A stretch of DNA of 64,000 bases. It comes from Geobacter sp. DSM 9736. GTDB lineage: Bacteria > Desulfobacterota > Desulfuromonadia > Geobacterales > Geobacteraceae. How positions within the stretch are numbered: the first letter of the stretch is position 1; each line of letters opens with the position of its first letter. The notes beneath the pieces are model-generated. The model had not been told where the DNA came from, did not search any database, and saw nothing but the letters and a program-made list of their open reading frames with translations. Position numbers and translations under genes: made by a program. This document shows, in pieces, positions 17,488-26,244 of this stretch. The stretch is taken from positions 2,976,753 through 3,040,752 of the forward strand of contig NZ_LT896716.1 of NCBI RefSeq assembly GCF_900187405.1. The letters are read 5' to 3'.

Positions 17488-18462
17488 TTACTTCTCATCA
17501 TTCCGTATCTCTATCGCCGCATTTTTTCTCAAATCTTCAAGCCACTGATTGAATCGCTCATCCGATTTCTTTTTATATAGCAACTCCTCGATCTCTCCCT
17601 TCACCTGTTCGAAGGGTTTGACGGGAGCGCTGGAACGGGTTTCCAGTTTGATGATGTGGAGCCCGGCTGGCGAGATTATGACATCGCTGATATCTCCGGG
17701 TCGCATGCCGGCGAGTGCTTCGTCCACTTCCGGCAACATCTCCCCTCTCTTGAAGGTGCCAAGATCGCCTCCGTCCGTAGCAGCCCGGGGGTCGGTCGAG
17801 TGTTTTTTTGCCAGCTCGGCAAAATCCTTTCCGCTTCGGGCCTCATTCAGCACGTTCAACGCAGCGGCCATGGTTTCCTTGGTTTTCTGGGGAGAAGGAT
17901 CCTTCCCCAGCCCGAAGAATATCTGCCGGGCGTGGAAGAGGTCTTCTCCTCCAAAGCGGGTCTGGTTGGCTTTGTAGTAATCCATCATTTCCCGCTCACC
18001 CACCTGGATCTTGGACCTCACCTCCTGGCTCATGAGGCGCAATCGTTCCAGTTGCTCACGGAACTGCGCACGGTACTGATCAAACGTAAGACCCTGGGCG
18101 GTGAGAGCGGCGACAAGACTATCCTGGGACAGGTTGTTCTGTTTCTTTATTTCTTCTATGGACTGGCGTACTTCCTCTTCGCTTACCCTGATGTTCAGCT
18201 CTTTGATCTTTTGATCCACCAGGTGCTTGTCGATCAGCTGGTTGAGCGCTGCAGTGCGAAGCTGCTGCCTGGTTTCGGGAGTGACCGCACCTTTCTTCTC
18301 GGCCTCTTTCAGGAAAGGGGCCATCTCCTTCTCGACCTGGAAACGGGTAATCGGTTCGTCATTTACGATGGCGGCGATGCTGTTGATCACTTCGGCGGCC
18401 GCCGGAATGGAAGCGGCCGGCAGAGCGGCAAGTGATAAGAGAAAAATAAGCAGTGTTCTCAT
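17488..18462 (-). CDS. surA: SurA-like periplasmic chaperone/peptidyl-prolyl isomerase
   Basis: 324 aa. A signal peptide (MRTLLIFLLSLAALPAASI, cleaved near AAAE) is followed by the SurA N-terminal chaperone domain (INSIAAIVNDEPITRFQVEK...) and one parvulin domain (about 170-270: HARQIFF, DFAELAKKHSTD, GGDLGTFKRGEMLPE, GLHIIKLE). E. coli SurA has two parvulin domains; this one has one, common in deltaproteobacteria. It should fold outer-membrane proteins in the periplasm. It is the last gene of the mfd-ppiC-surA series, with a terminator hairpin before it that may lower its expression. Confidence 0.88.
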   Translation of the reverse strand: MRTLLIFLLSLAALPAASIPAAAEVINSIAAIVNDEPITRFQVEKEMAPFLKEAEKKGAVTPETRQQLRTAALNQLIDKHLVDQKIKELNIRVSEEEVRQSIEEIKKQNNLSQDSLVAALTAQGLTFDQYRAQFREQLERLRLMSQEVRSKIQVGEREMMDYYKANQTRFGGEDLFHARQIFFGLGKDPSPQKTKETMAAALNVLNEARSGKDFAELAKKHSTDPRAATDGGDLGTFKRGEMLPEVDEALAGMRPGDISDVIISPAGLHIIKLETRSSAPVKPFEQVKGEIEELLYKKKSDERFNQWLEDLRKNAAIEIRNDEK

Positions 18463-18502
18463 GTTGATGTCCTGTCGTTTTCTTCTAAACCGGAGTAGAT
18501 AG

Positions 18503-18528
18503 AAAAAAAGGCCGGGGAAACCCCGGCC
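18503..18528 (-). terminator. Terminator or attenuator between the PPIase lipoprotein gene and surA
   Basis: GGCCGGGG (18510-18517), loop AAA, CCCCGGCC (18521-18528), followed on the minus strand by seven T residues. It lies in an 84-base gap between co-directional genes. Confidence 0.82.
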
Positions 18529-18546
18529 CTGTTATAGGATCAAGCT

Positions 18547-19488
18547 CTACTTTCCGGAAGGGGCCGGTGGTTGAGCGCCTTTTGGGCTGGGACTGGGAGA
18601 GGACTCGCCTGCTCCCCCCAATTCCTTGAGGGCATCTTCCTTGATGGTGTACTTGGAGCTCTTTTTCAGGTCTTCCTTGAGCTTCTGGAATACCTCCTGC
18701 TGCTTGGTCGGCAGCAGTGCAGCCTGCAGCTGCTCCTTTACCTCATCGTAAGAGCGGATGCCTGCAGGGCGTTTACCTGTGACCTTGATGATATGATAGC
18801 CATACTTTGTTTTCACGACCCCGGAAGTCTCTCCCTCCTTAAGGCCGAAGGCTGCCTTTTCGAATTCCGGCAGCATCGCTCCCTTACTGAACCAGCCGAG
18901 ATCGCCCCCTTTGGTATTGGCTGCATCCATCGAGTGCTTTTTCGCAAGTTCGTCGAAGTTGGCGCCGCTTTTCAGCTGGGCCAGGATATCCTGAGCTTCC
19001 TTTTCCGTTTTCACGAGGATATGGCTGGCTCGCACCTGCTCTCCGCTGCGGAATTTCTCCTTGTTCTCGTTATAGAACTTCTGCATGTCGGCATCGGAGA
19101 CCTGTGCCTGCTCCTCAACCTTTTTCTTAAGGTAAGCCTCGACTACGAGCCGTTTCTTGAGCTCTTCCAGCTTTTCGGCAACCTGCGGGCTCGAATCGAC
19201 GCCCTCCTTTTTGGCCTGCTGCAGGATCAGCTCCCGAATAACCATTGTCTCGATCAGCTCCTTCTTTCCTTCGGCCGTCTCCGTCATCGGCTTCAGGTAA
19301 GGGGGAAGCGTATCAAGTTCATTGTTGAAGTCTTCCGTGGTGATTATGGTGCCGTTGACTTCGGCGAGAGTTTTGCCGGAAGATTTGCCTTCCTTTTTGT
19401 CGGCGGTGGGGGTCTTGGGTCCGCACCCGGCGATAGCCATAAGGGAAAGGGCAACGAAGATATGCTTCATGAATTGTTTTTTGTGCAC
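18547..19488 (-). CDS. Parvulin-type peptidyl-prolyl isomerase lipoprotein (PrsA/PpiC-like)
   Basis: About 313 aa. The signal peptide ends in a lipobox (LMAIAGC), so the mature protein is lipid-anchored. A SurA-N-like helical region is followed by a parvulin domain (about 150-250: VRASHILVKTEKEAQD, NFDELAKKHSMD, GGDLGWFSKGAMLPEFEK, GYHIIKVTG). A Ser/Pro-rich tail ends the protein. It should assist protein folding at the periplasmic face. The start is decided by AAAGGAG: GTG 19488 lies seven bases from it, TTG 19491 only four, and ATG 19470 is 25 bases away. The gene follows mfd by 61 bases. Confidence 0.88.
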   Translation of the reverse strand: MHKKQFMKHIFVALSLMAIAGCGPKTPTADKKEGKSSGKTLAEVNGTIITTEDFNNELDTLPPYLKPMTETAEGKKELIETMVIRELILQQAKKEGVDSSPQVAEKLEELKKRLVVEAYLKKKVEEQAQVSDADMQKFYNENKEKFRSGEQVRASHILVKTEKEAQDILAQLKSGANFDELAKKHSMDAANTKGGDLGWFSKGAMLPEFEKAAFGLKEGETSGVVKTKYGYHIIKVTGKRPAGIRSYDEVKEQLQAALLPTKQQEVFQKLKEDLKKSSKYTIKEDALKELGGAGESSPSPSPKGAQPPAPSGK

Positions 19489-19549
19489 CAATGTGCTCCT
19501 TTGCTCCTAAAGTCTGTAACTACCTGTGAATCCTGGAGACGCTAGCATA

Positions 19550-22500
19550 TCATCCCAGCCTTTTCAAGACATTTCTGGCTTCCTGGATGACCCCGTCGAA
19601 GGAGGTGTCGGAGGCTTCCACAATGAGTCTGAACTCAGGCGTAAACTGGTATTTTTTCGGGTGCTGGCGGATCAGGCCGATGATCAGGTCGGGGGACACC
19701 GGCGTCTTCTGGTGGAAAGAGAAGATGATTCTTGTGCCTGCGCTCTCGACCTCTCTGATGAGCATACGGCGCATCTGCAGCTTCAGCTTCATAACGTCGA
19801 GGAGATACAGCGCCGCTTGCGGAAGCTTTCCGAAACGGTCGGCAAGCTCTTCATGAACATCGTCAATCTCCTCTACGTTTTCGGCCTGGGAGAGTTTCTT
19901 GTAGATTATTAGCCGCTGATTCGGGTTCTGAACGTAATCCTCCGGGATAAAGGCGGGCACGCGGAGCTTTATTTCCGGATCAACACGTTCCGGGAGATCT
20001 TCTCCCTTCAAGGTCCGGATGGCTTCTTCCATTAGCTCGGTGTAGAGCTCGAACCCCACGGCGGCTATATTCCCCGACTGCTTTGCCCCCAGGATATCTC
20101 CGGCGCCGCGAATTTCCAGATCATGGGTGGCGATGCGGAATCCGGCTCCGAGTTCCGTGATGTCCTGCAGGATTTTCAGCCGGTCGCGGGCATCGGTCGA
20201 TATGGCCCCTTCACCCGGAATGAGGAAATAGGCGTAGGCACGCAGCCGTGAGCGGCCAACCCGTCCGCGCAGCTGGTAAAGCTGAGCAAGGCCGAAGGTG
20301 TCGGCCCGGTTGACTATGAGGGTATTGGCGGATGGTATGTCGAGACCGGATTCAATAATGGTCGTGCAGAGTAGGAGGTTGTACTCGCCGTGCATGAAGG
20401 CGAGCATAATCTTTTCAAGCTCTTTTTCATCCATCTGCCCGTGAGCTACGGCCACTTTCGCTTCAGGGACAACGCGGTGGAGGTGTTCGGCCATGGCGCC
20501 TATGCTCTGAACACGATTATGGACAAAAAATACCTGCCCTCCGCGCTGGAGCTCACGCATTACGGCTTCACGGATGACTTCGTCATTGAAGCGAGCAACG
20601 AAGGTCTTGATGGCGAGTCGATCCACCGGAGGCGTGTCGATGATGGAAAGGTCGCGGATTCCCATGATCGACATGTAGAGGGTTCTGGGAATTGGAGTAG
20701 CCGTGAGTGTCATGATGTCCACCACCGCACGGAACTTTTTGAGTCTCTCCTTGTGTACGACACCGAAGCGCTGCTCCTCGTCCACGATCAGGAGCCCCAG
20801 ATCCTTGAACTGGACGTCTGACTGGAGGAGGCGATGGGTCCCGATTACGACGTCCACCTCCCCCTTCTTTACTCCTTCCAGAATAGCCTTCTGCTCCTTC
20901 GGCGTCCGGAAACGTGAGAGCATCTCTACCGTGACCGGGTAGCCGTTAAAGCGGCTGCGGAAAGTTTCCAGGTGCTGCTGGGCGAGAATGGTTGTCGGTA
21001 CCAGGACCGCTGCCTGCTTTCCATCCATTACCGACTTGAAGGCTGCACGAAGCGCCACCTCTGTTTTGCCGTATCCGACATCTCCGCAAACGAGCCGATC
21101 CATTGGCTTAGAGCTCTCCATGTCCCGAAGCACGTCCTCGATCGCGGCAAGCTGATCCGGGGTTTCCTCGAATGCAAATGACGCCTCGAATTCTCTGAAG
21201 AGATCGTCCGGAGGCGAGAATGCATGCCCTTGCTGGACCTCTCGCGCTGCATAGATCTTCAGCAGCTCGTCCGCCATCTCCTTCACCGCTTCGCGGGCAC
21301 GAGCCTTCGCTTTTTCCCACGAGGAGCCGCCGAGCTTGTCGGTCTTCGGCTCGAGCCCCTCAGCTCCGACGTAGCGCTGAACGAGATTGATCCGATCAAC
21401 GGGGAGGTAGAGCTTGTCGGTGCCGGAGTATTCGAGAAGGATAAAGTCTCCTTCGATGTCACCGAGGCTGAGGTGCTTGAGCCCCTGGTAAACTCCCACC
21501 CCGAAGTCTATGTGAACCATATAGTCACCCGGCTTCAGCTCTGCCAGGGAAGAAAGGATCTGCTTCTGCCGAACCTCGGAGACGCCACGCCGTTTGACCC
21601 GTTTTCCGAAGATCTCTTCTTCGGCTACCACTACGAGCCCTTGGTCCGTTAGGCGAAACCCCCGGACGATGTCACCGATGAGGATGTCGATCTTGCCATC
21701 GCGACGGGTGAGTTCGACGGGGAAGGAGCGGTCCGAAATGTTGAGGGGAAGGCCGTACGGAGCAAGCAGCTCGTAGAGGCGCTGGGCCTGCCCCTTCTGG
21801 TGGCATGCCACCATGACCCGTCGGCGTTCGGAAAGATCAGTCCGCAGCCGGTCAACGAGTGGCTTGAGTATCCGCTCCCCGTCCGGAGCGGGATCTACCT
21901 TGAGGTCAGCCGTACTCTCCGTGGTGAAGCGGCAGACGGTTGCAGTGGCGGGGGGACTGAGTTCCAGAACCGGCACATCTATTCGCCTGTCTCGTGAGAG
22001 GCTTTCCGACAGCTGGTCGGGAGGGAGGAAGAGATCGTCGCGCCGGCACGTGATCAGGTCTCTTTCGAGCGCTCTCTGTTCTGCAGCGTTCAGATCGCCC
22101 TGAAAACGCTCAGCGGCTGCAGTGACCCCTTCAGGGTCTATTACGACGATAGCCGCACCGGGTCCTGCATAGTCGAAGAGGGTTTCCAGTTCGGGGTGAA
22201 AGAGGGGCTGCAGATACTCGATTCCAGGCGGAAACAGGGACTGCTGGACCTGTTCGAATATTTCCCTGCGTCGGTCGGCGGGGATGCCGGTGTCGTCACA
22301 GCGTTTCTTCAGCCTGCCGGCAAATCCTTCCACCACATCTTCGGAAAGGATGATTTCCCGCGAGGGGAGAAGGACGAGCTCGGGCAGGGGGTCGCGTGAG
22401 CGCTGCGTTACAGGGTCGAAAGATCGTATTGTCTCTACGAAGTCGCCGAAAAACTCGATTCTTACAGGAGACGGAAGATTGGATGGAAAGATATCCACGA

Positions 22501-23026
22501 TCCCGCCGCGGACGGAAAAGGTGCTTCGATCCTCAACGAGGCTGACAGGGGCGTAGCCAAGCCTGACAAGCTTGGCGATAAGCGACTCCCGATCCGTTTC
22601 CTCTCCGGTCACCAGGTATTGCGAGACCTCACCCAGCGTGCGGCGAGGAAGCACCTTCTGGGATAACGCCGTAACCGAAGCGATGACTGTTTTTGCCTTT
22701 CCGTCGAGAAGCCTGAAAAGGGTCGAGAGGCGCTCCCCGGAAGTATCGGGGTGAGGAGATGTGCGGTCGAACGGAGTAGTTTCCCATGGGGGGAAGAGGA
22801 GAATGCTCTCCGCGTTCCCGCTATAAAAGCTAAGTTCGCGATGCAGTTCTTCAGCAGTGTCATGGTCAGGAGTTACAACCAGGAACGGAAGGGAGAGCTG
22901 TTCCCGCAGGCGCGCCAGGATAAAAGCAGGTGACGAGCCGCGCAGGCCGGCAAGAACCAGGTGTCCGACTTCCCGGCGAAGCACTGCTGATGCATGCTCT
23001 ATGAGGGGGGTGATTTCAGCGGTCAT
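19550..23026 (-). CDS. mfd: Transcription-repair coupling factor Mfd
   Basis: About 1158 aa. In order: a UvrB-like N-terminal module (RGSSPAFILARL..., FPPWETTPFDR), the RNA-polymerase interaction domain (LKPGDYMVHIDFGVGVYQGL, CarD-like), a RecG-type helicase with Walker A GDVGYGKTE and DEEQRFGV box, TLTATPIPRTL, a helicase C domain with QLRGRVGRS, and the C-terminal TRCF domain. Mfd removes RNA polymerase stalled at DNA lesions and recruits UvrA. The frame is open to TTG 23074, but ATG 23026 fits the family length; neither has a strong ribosome site. It heads a unit with two periplasmic foldase genes. Confidence 0.95.
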   Translation of the reverse strand: MTAEITPLIEHASAVLRREVGHLVLAGLRGSSPAFILARLREQLSLPFLVVTPDHDTAEELHRELSFYSGNAESILLFPPWETTPFDRTSPHPDTSGERLSTLFRLLDGKAKTVIASVTALSQKVLPRRTLGEVSQYLVTGEETDRESLIAKLVRLGYAPVSLVEDRSTFSVRGGIVDIFPSNLPSPVRIEFFGDFVETIRSFDPVTQRSRDPLPELVLLPSREIILSEDVVEGFAGRLKKRCDDTGIPADRRREIFEQVQQSLFPPGIEYLQPLFHPELETLFDYAGPGAAIVVIDPEGVTAAAERFQGDLNAAEQRALERDLITCRRDDLFLPPDQLSESLSRDRRIDVPVLELSPPATATVCRFTTESTADLKVDPAPDGERILKPLVDRLRTDLSERRRVMVACHQKGQAQRLYELLAPYGLPLNISDRSFPVELTRRDGKIDILIGDIVRGFRLTDQGLVVVAEEEIFGKRVKRRGVSEVRQKQILSSLAELKPGDYMVHIDFGVGVYQGLKHLSLGDIEGDFILLEYSGTDKLYLPVDRINLVQRYVGAEGLEPKTDKLGGSSWEKAKARAREAVKEMADELLKIYAAREVQQGHAFSPPDDLFREFEASFAFEETPDQLAAIEDVLRDMESSKPMDRLVCGDVGYGKTEVALRAAFKSVMDGKQAAVLVPTTILAQQHLETFRSRFNGYPVTVEMLSRFRTPKEQKAILEGVKKGEVDVVIGTHRLLQSDVQFKDLGLLIVDEEQRFGVVHKERLKKFRAVVDIMTLTATPIPRTLYMSIMGIRDLSIIDTPPVDRLAIKTFVARFNDEVIREAVMRELQRGGQVFFVHNRVQSIGAMAEHLHRVVPEAKVAVAHGQMDEKELEKIMLAFMHGEYNLLLCTTIIESGLDIPSANTLIVNRADTFGLAQLYQLRGRVGRSRLRAYAYFLIPGEGAISTDARDRLKILQDITELGAGFRIATHDLEIRGAGDILGAKQSGNIAAVGFELYTELMEEAIRTLKGEDLPERVDPEIKLRVPAFIPEDYVQNPNQRLIIYKKLSQAENVEEIDDVHEELADRFGKLPQAALYLLDVMKLKLQMRRMLIREVESAGTRIIFSFHQKTPVSPDLIIGLIRQHPKKYQFTPEFRLIVEASDTSFDGVIQEARNVLKRLG

Positions 23027-23202
23027 TGACAAGGTATTGAGGCAGGGGAATAAAGGCCGCTTAAAGAATAACAAAAAACATTGAGGGAATCCAGCGGGAG
23101 CTGCGGATTAATGTTATGGAACCGCGCGCCCTCTGTCTGCGTTGGTGCGGTGGCGGGGCAGCGGGGTATACTTTTCTTAATACACCGACACAGGGGGCAA
23201 AG

Positions 23203-24405
23203 ATGATTTTTGTCGAAACGATCGCAGAAAAGACAGCGGCAGAGCAGCGGGTGGAAATTGTTGAGAGGAAAGGCAAAGGTCACCCGGATAGTATGTGCGA
23301 TGCGATCATGGACGCGATTTCGGTGGCGCTCTCGGCGGTATATCTTCGGGAGTTCGGGATGGTGCTCCACCATAACATCGACAAGGGGCTCCTGGCGGCG
23401 GGGAAGGTCGAGAGGTGGTTCGGTGGCGGTCGTGTGATCCGGCCGATGGAGCTGGTGATCGGCGACCGTGCAACCTTCGAGGCAGAGGGCCGAATTATTC
23501 CGGTGGTGGACATTGCTCTGGATGCCGCAAAAAAATGGCTGAAGTCCAACATACGACGCATCGACCCGGAGCGGGATCTGTCATACCGGGTTGCCCTTGC
23601 TCCGGGATCTGAGGAGCTAACCGGCATTTTCAAGCTTGCCGGAGACATCATGGTAGCAAACGACACTTCCGCGGCGGTCGGGTATTATCCATTTACGCCT
23701 ACCGAACAGGCTGTTCTCGGACTGGAAAAAATGCTCAATTCCGAGTCGTTCAAGGAGCGTTTCCCGGAGACGGGGGAGGATGTGAAGGTTATGGGGGTAC
23801 GCACGGAGGATCGCCTTGACTTGACGGTAGCAATGCCACTGTTGTCAACAGAGGTGATGTCGGTAAACGAATATTTCGCGAGGAAGGAGGTTGTTGTCGA
23901 GGAGATGCGGAAGTTCATCGCAGATAACACTCCGTTTCCGGATTTCCATGTGCACTATAATGCGCTTGACCGTGCGGGCAGGGGGCTGGAGGGGGTGTAT
24001 CTGACGCTTCTCGGAACGTCCGCGGAAGATGCGGACTCGGGGCAGGTTGGGCGTGGCAATCGTGTGAACGGCCTTATTTCCGTCAACAGGCCGCTAGGAA
24101 CCGAAGCTGCCGCCGGAAAAAATCCGACGAGCCATGTGGGGAAAATTTATAACTTTTTGGCCAACAGACTTGCTAAAAATATATACGGCGATGTCGCAGG
24201 ACTAAAGGAGGTACGGGTGCTTCTGTCGAGCAGGATCGGCCTGCCGGTTAATGCACCTCCCGTGGTAGCCGTGCAGCTTTTTGCCGAGAAGGGTTTTCAT
24301 GATGGGGTGCCGGAAGAGGCGATTCGGGATATATGTCTAAGGGAGTTGCAGGAGATAGGTGGGCTCTGCCGGGAGCTCGCAAGGGGTGAGCACTCAGTTT
24401 GCTGA
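23203..24405 (+). CDS. mat: Archaeal-type S-adenosylmethionine synthetase
   Basis: 400 aa. The sequence matches the archaeal AdoMet synthetase family (PF01941), not the bacterial MetK family. Landmarks are VERKGKGHPDSMCDAIMDA near the start, HHNIDKGLL, PIRPMELVIGDRA-like RPMELVIGDRA, VANDTSAAVGYYP, GRGNRVNGLISVNRP and NPTSHVGKIYNFLANRLA. It makes S-adenosylmethionine from methionine and ATP. The frame extends to 23116, but ATG 23203 after GGGGGCAAAG matches the family N-terminus (MIFVETIAEK...VEIVERKGKGHPD). It is divergent from mfd, with 176 bases between them. No AdoMet riboswitch-like structure is evident upstream. Confidence 0.93.
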   Translation: MIFVETIAEKTAAEQRVEIVERKGKGHPDSMCDAIMDAISVALSAVYLREFGMVLHHNIDKGLLAAGKVERWFGGGRVIRPMELVIGDRATFEAEGRIIPVVDIALDAAKKWLKSNIRRIDPERDLSYRVALAPGSEELTGIFKLAGDIMVANDTSAAVGYYPFTPTEQAVLGLEKMLNSESFKERFPETGEDVKVMGVRTEDRLDLTVAMPLLSTEVMSVNEYFARKEVVVEEMRKFIADNTPFPDFHVHYNALDRAGRGLEGVYLTLLGTSAEDADSGQVGRGNRVNGLISVNRPLGTEAAAGKNPTSHVGKIYNFLANRLAKNIYGDVAGLKEVRVLLSSRIGLPVNAPPVVAVQLFAEKGFHDGVPEEAIRDICLRELQEIGGLCRELARGEHSVC

Positions 24406-24412
24406 CAAAGAA

Positions 24413-24444
24413 CAAAAGGCGGTACCACACGGTGCCGCCTTTTT
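24413..24444. terminator. Bidirectional terminator between mat and the TlpA-like gene
   Basis: AAAAGGCGGTACC (24414-24426) pairs with GGTGCCGCCTTTTT (24431-24444), with one G-U pair. The A-run and T-run on opposite sides suit both convergent genes. Confidence 0.85.
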
Positions 24445-24468
24445 GCCGATACTCCCAAAAGGGGATGG

Positions 24469-24984
24469 TCATTCTGCAAGCAACCTTTTGATCGCCGCCT
24501 CTATCGCTTTTTTCGTGTCGTCTGAATATCCCATGTACTTCTCTGCAACAATCCCTTTTTTGCTTATCAGGTAAAGGGTTGGCACGGAGCGCAGTCCGTA
24601 CTCCGTCTGAAGCTCCTCGCTCGCCATGGCTACCGGATAGTTGACCTTTCGTGCGCTGATGAAGCTCTTGACTGATTTCTCATCCCCTTCATCGACGCTC
24701 ATCCCCAGGATCTGGAAACCCTGTTTGCCATACTTCTCGTTCAGTTCCGTGAGATGCGGAATTGCCTGGGAACAGGGAGTGCACCATGTGGCGAAGAAAT
24801 CGAGAAGCAGAACGTGCCCTCGATAATTAGCCAAAGTGATCTGCTGCCCGGAGGTGGACACGACCTTTATCGGAGGAGCCGCCTGCCCCTTTTGCAGAAT
24901 CGCTGCTGCAGGTGAGGCGGTTATCAGGAGCAGGATCAGGGCACTGGCTGCCCGTAAAGTTGAGCATCTGCCGGGACTTTGCAT
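24469..24984 (-). CDS. Exported TlpA/ResA-like thiol-disulfide oxidoreductase
   Basis: 171 aa. A signal peptide or anchor (ALILLLITASPAAA) is followed by a thioredoxin fold with the WCTPC active site (in LLDFFATWCTPCSQAIP), then GMSVDEGDEKSVKSF and the cis-Pro segment VPTLYLI. This family reduces periplasmic disulfides, for instance on apocytochrome c haem-binding sites in ResA systems, which suits a cytochrome-rich genome. It lies 52 bases downstream of trxA on the same strand. Its exact substrate cannot be read from the sequence. Confidence 0.9.
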   Translation of the reverse strand: MQSPGRCSTLRAASALILLLITASPAAAILQKGQAAPPIKVVSTSGQQITLANYRGHVLLLDFFATWCTPCSQAIPHLTELNEKYGKQGFQILGMSVDEGDEKSVKSFISARKVNYPVAMASEELQTEYGLRSVPTLYLISKKGIVAEKYMGYSDDTKKAIEAAIKRLLAE

Positions 24985-25036
24985 GGTAGTCCTTCTTAAT
25001 GTTGTGAAGCGAAGGTTCCAAGGAGCGTGTGGCCGA

Positions 25037-25366
25037 TCACAGTGCCTTTTTCAGCAGAGCTTCAAGCTGGGTCTTCGGTACGGCTCCGACTACCTGATCG
25101 ACAACCTTGCCATCCTTGAAGAGGATAACGGTGGGAATGCCGCGGACACCATATTTGCCGGGGGTGCCGGGATTGTCGTCCACATTGACCTTCCCTACCT
25201 TTACTTTTCCGTCATACTCTTCAGCAATGGCATCGATGACGGGAGCGATCGCCTTGCAGGGGGCACACCAAGTGGCCCAGAAATCAACGAGAACCGGAAC
25301 GGTGGATTGGAGCACGTCCGTCTCGAAATTACCGTCAGTGAGGGTGAGAACTTTGTCGCTGGCCAT
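25037..25366 (-). CDS. trxA: Thioredoxin
   Basis: 109 aa cytoplasmic thioredoxin. The active site reads WCAPC ([16 protein letters not shown]) instead of WCGPC, and cis-proline is in [11 protein letters not shown]. It reduces protein disulfides using thioredoxin reductase. GGAG lies about nine bases before ATG 25366. The exported TlpA-like gene follows, so one transcript may supply cytoplasmic and periplasmic dithiol proteins. Confidence 0.96.
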   Translation of the reverse strand: MASDKVLTLTDGNFETDVLQSTVPVLVDFWATWCAPCKAIAPVIDAIAEEYDGKVKVGKVNVDDNPGTPGKYGVRGIPTVILFKDGKVVDQVVGAVPKTQLEALLKKAL

Positions 25367-25485
25367 AAAATCTCTCCTTTAACCATTACACATAATGTCA
25401 AATCTGCTCTCAACTATAGCCAAGCAAGGGAAAAAATCAAGAATGAATTCTCCGGCTCAGTCCTTGTAACGTGGCGGTTTTGCTC

Positions 25486-25524
25486 TTGCAGCCCACGGAA
25501 ATGAAGTGATATAGTCATTTCCGT
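25486..25524 (+). promoter_or_regulatory. Haem-operon promoter with a perfect 10-bp dyad over the -10 box
   Basis: TTGCAG (25486-25491), 18 bases and TATAGT (25510-25515) form a promoter. ACGGAAATGA (25495-25504) and TCATTTCCGT (25515-25524) are exact reverse complements ten bases apart, spanning the spacer and the -10 box. This is the position of a repressor operator. Confidence 0.72.
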
Positions 25525-25569
25525 ATTTTTGAAGGTAACCTGTTCGCGAAGCGGCGCTCCGGGAGGGGC

Positions 25570-26244
25570 ATGCGGTATTTTCCGGTGAATCTCGATCTCC
25601 GAAAGCGTCCTGCGGTCGTTGTGGGAGGGGGCGCCGTGGCTTTGAGAAAGTGCGGTTCTCTTCTCGAAGCGGATGCGTCCATAACCGTCATAGCCCCCCG
25701 CCTGCATCCGGCATTGAGGGAGTTGGGTGAGCAGGGCCGAGTAAAACTGCGTGAACGCACCTACGCTTCGGGAGATCTGGCAGGCGCAGCGATAGTATTC
25801 ACCGCCACCGGTGACCTGACGGTGGATATGGAGGTTGCGCGGGAAGCGAAGGGACTGGGAATCCCGGTGGACGTGGCTGGTTCGCCGGATCTAGGGACTT
25901 GTGTCTCCCCTGCCGTAGTAGCCCGGGGAGACCTGATCATCACGGTATCGACAGGCGGGAGGGCACCAGCCCTTGCGGGCCTCGTACGCCGCGAGATCGA
26001 GGAGCGTTTCGGAGAGGAATATTCCGCTGTGGCGGCACTCTTTGGTGCGATTCGTGAAAAGCTGTTGACTGAAAATCGAGGCGCCGCGTACAATAAATGC
26101 CTTTTTGAAAGGCTCGCAGGACATGACATGCCGCATCTGTACCGGCAGCGCGCCTTTGCTGAAATAGACCGCCTTCTCCTGGAGCTGTTAGGCCCCGGAT
26201 ATTCTCATGCCGAACTGGGAGTGGTAGAAAAGGAACCTGAATGA
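25570..26244 (+). CDS. Precorrin-2 dehydrogenase/sirohydrochlorin ferrochelatase (CysG N-terminal type)
   Basis: 224 aa. The NAD-binding motif VVVGGGAVALRKCGSLLEA lies at residues about 16-34, followed by VIAPRLHP, ATGDLTVDMEVAREAK and the Met8/CysG-N signature (SPDLGTCVSPAVVARGDLII, STGGRAPALAGLVRREIE). It oxidises precorrin-2 to sirohydrochlorin, and the family may also insert iron to make siroheme. Its substrate would come from the CobA half of the fused gene downstream. It is the first gene of the tetrapyrrole operon and overlaps the next by four bases (ATGA). Confidence 0.92.
   Translation: MRYFPVNLDLRKRPAVVVGGGAVALRKCGSLLEADASITVIAPRLHPALRELGEQGRVKLRERTYASGDLAGAAIVFTATGDLTVDMEVAREAKGLGIPVDVAGSPDLGTCVSPAVVARGDLIITVSTGGRAPALAGLVRREIEERFGEEYSAVAALFGAIREKLLTENRGAAYNKCLFERLAGHDMPHLYRQRAFAEIDRLLLELLGPGYSHAELGVVEKEPE

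Noticed and set aside
23075-23202. Possible SAM riboswitch before the AdoMet synthetase gene
   Set aside because: Apart from a poorly spaced TTGGTG/TATACT pair, the 128-base region shows no conserved SAM-binding core or terminator hairpin.
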